Source of the DNA: Desulfobacteraceae bacterium
Lineage (GTDB): Bacteria > Desulfobacterota > Desulfobacteria > Desulfobacterales > Desulfobacteraceae
Length of the DNA stretch: 6,277 bases
Direction of reading: 5' to 3'
Assembly: GCA_003354055.1 (NCBI GenBank)
Contig: PIVQ01000443.1
Location: 1-6,277 of the forward strand
A program made the translations under genes and the position numbers. This document shows, piece by piece, positions 6,161 to 6,277 of the stretch (positions are counted from its first letter, which is position 1; every line of letters starts with the position of its first letter). The notes beneath the pieces were generated by a model. It was given only the letters and a program-made list of their open reading frames with translations. It had not been told where the DNA came from and made no database searches.

Positions 6161-6277
6161 CTAATTTAGTCCCATGCCAATGACAAGTCCAACGGCAATA
6201 CCAAGTCCGATAAAAATGGATCCGACAACAATTCCAACAGCAATATTGTTGTCGGACAACTGCTTTGATGTATCAAA
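6161..6277 (-). CDS. C-terminal end of a membrane protein, probably DUF350-like (5' part beyond the window)
   Basis: Read from the right edge on the minus strand, 38 codons end in TAG at 6161-6163. The peptide starts with a polar FDTSKQLSDNN and continues as a hydrophobic Gly/Ile/Val-rich helix, IAVGIVVGSIFIGLGIAVGL, ending in VIGMGLN. A final transmembrane helix following a DNxAVG motif fits the repeated hairpins of DUF350 inner-membrane proteins, but only the last segment is visible and another small membrane protein family is possible. It converges with ilvA across a 48-base gap in which I see no clear terminator. Confidence 0.6.
   Translation of the reverse strand, partial: FDTSKQLSDNNIAVGIVVGSIFIGLGIAVGLVIGMGLN

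Overview
The window reads as chromosomal DNA of an environmental bacterium. The most likely source is a sulfate-reducing-type Desulfobacterota (Desulfobacteraceae-like). That is inferred from moderate GC content, a soluble multi-PAS hybrid histidine kinase with a V4R-like N-terminal sensor, and a YehS/DUF2293 gene pair. No rRNA or other marker fixes the taxon.

Layout. Bases 1-113 are a non-coding upstream stretch. A tightly coupled plus-strand pair follows: a DUF2293-like protein (114-806) and a YehS/DUF1456 protein (808-1290), one base apart. A 106-bp palindromic repeat begins on the base after the yehS stop codon (1291-1396). A large orphan hybrid sensor kinase lies on the minus strand (1453-4119), and upstream of its start is a second copy of the same repeat in inverted orientation (4188-4293). 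A 310-bp non-coding stretch (4294-4603) leads into a plus-strand biosynthetic threonine dehydratase, ilvA (4604-6112). The right edge holds the last 38 codons of a convergent minus-strand membrane protein, probably DUF350-like (6161-6277).

The most striking structure is the kinase cassette. One gene, opposite in orientation to its complete neighbours, is bracketed by two inverted 106-bp copies that match at 100 of 106 positions. Each copy is itself an imperfect palindrome able to form a long hairpin. This could be a mobile or invertible cassette, or two insertions of a small palindromic element (MITE/REP-like). No transposase or recombinase lies in the window, so mobility would have to be supplied elsewhere.

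How the genes work together. ilvA encodes the committed step of isoleucine synthesis and has no evident functional link to the kinase. The DUF2293/YehS pair is probably one transcriptional unit of unknown role. The kinase has its own receiver domain but no cognate response regulator or output gene nearby, so its downstream partner is unknown.
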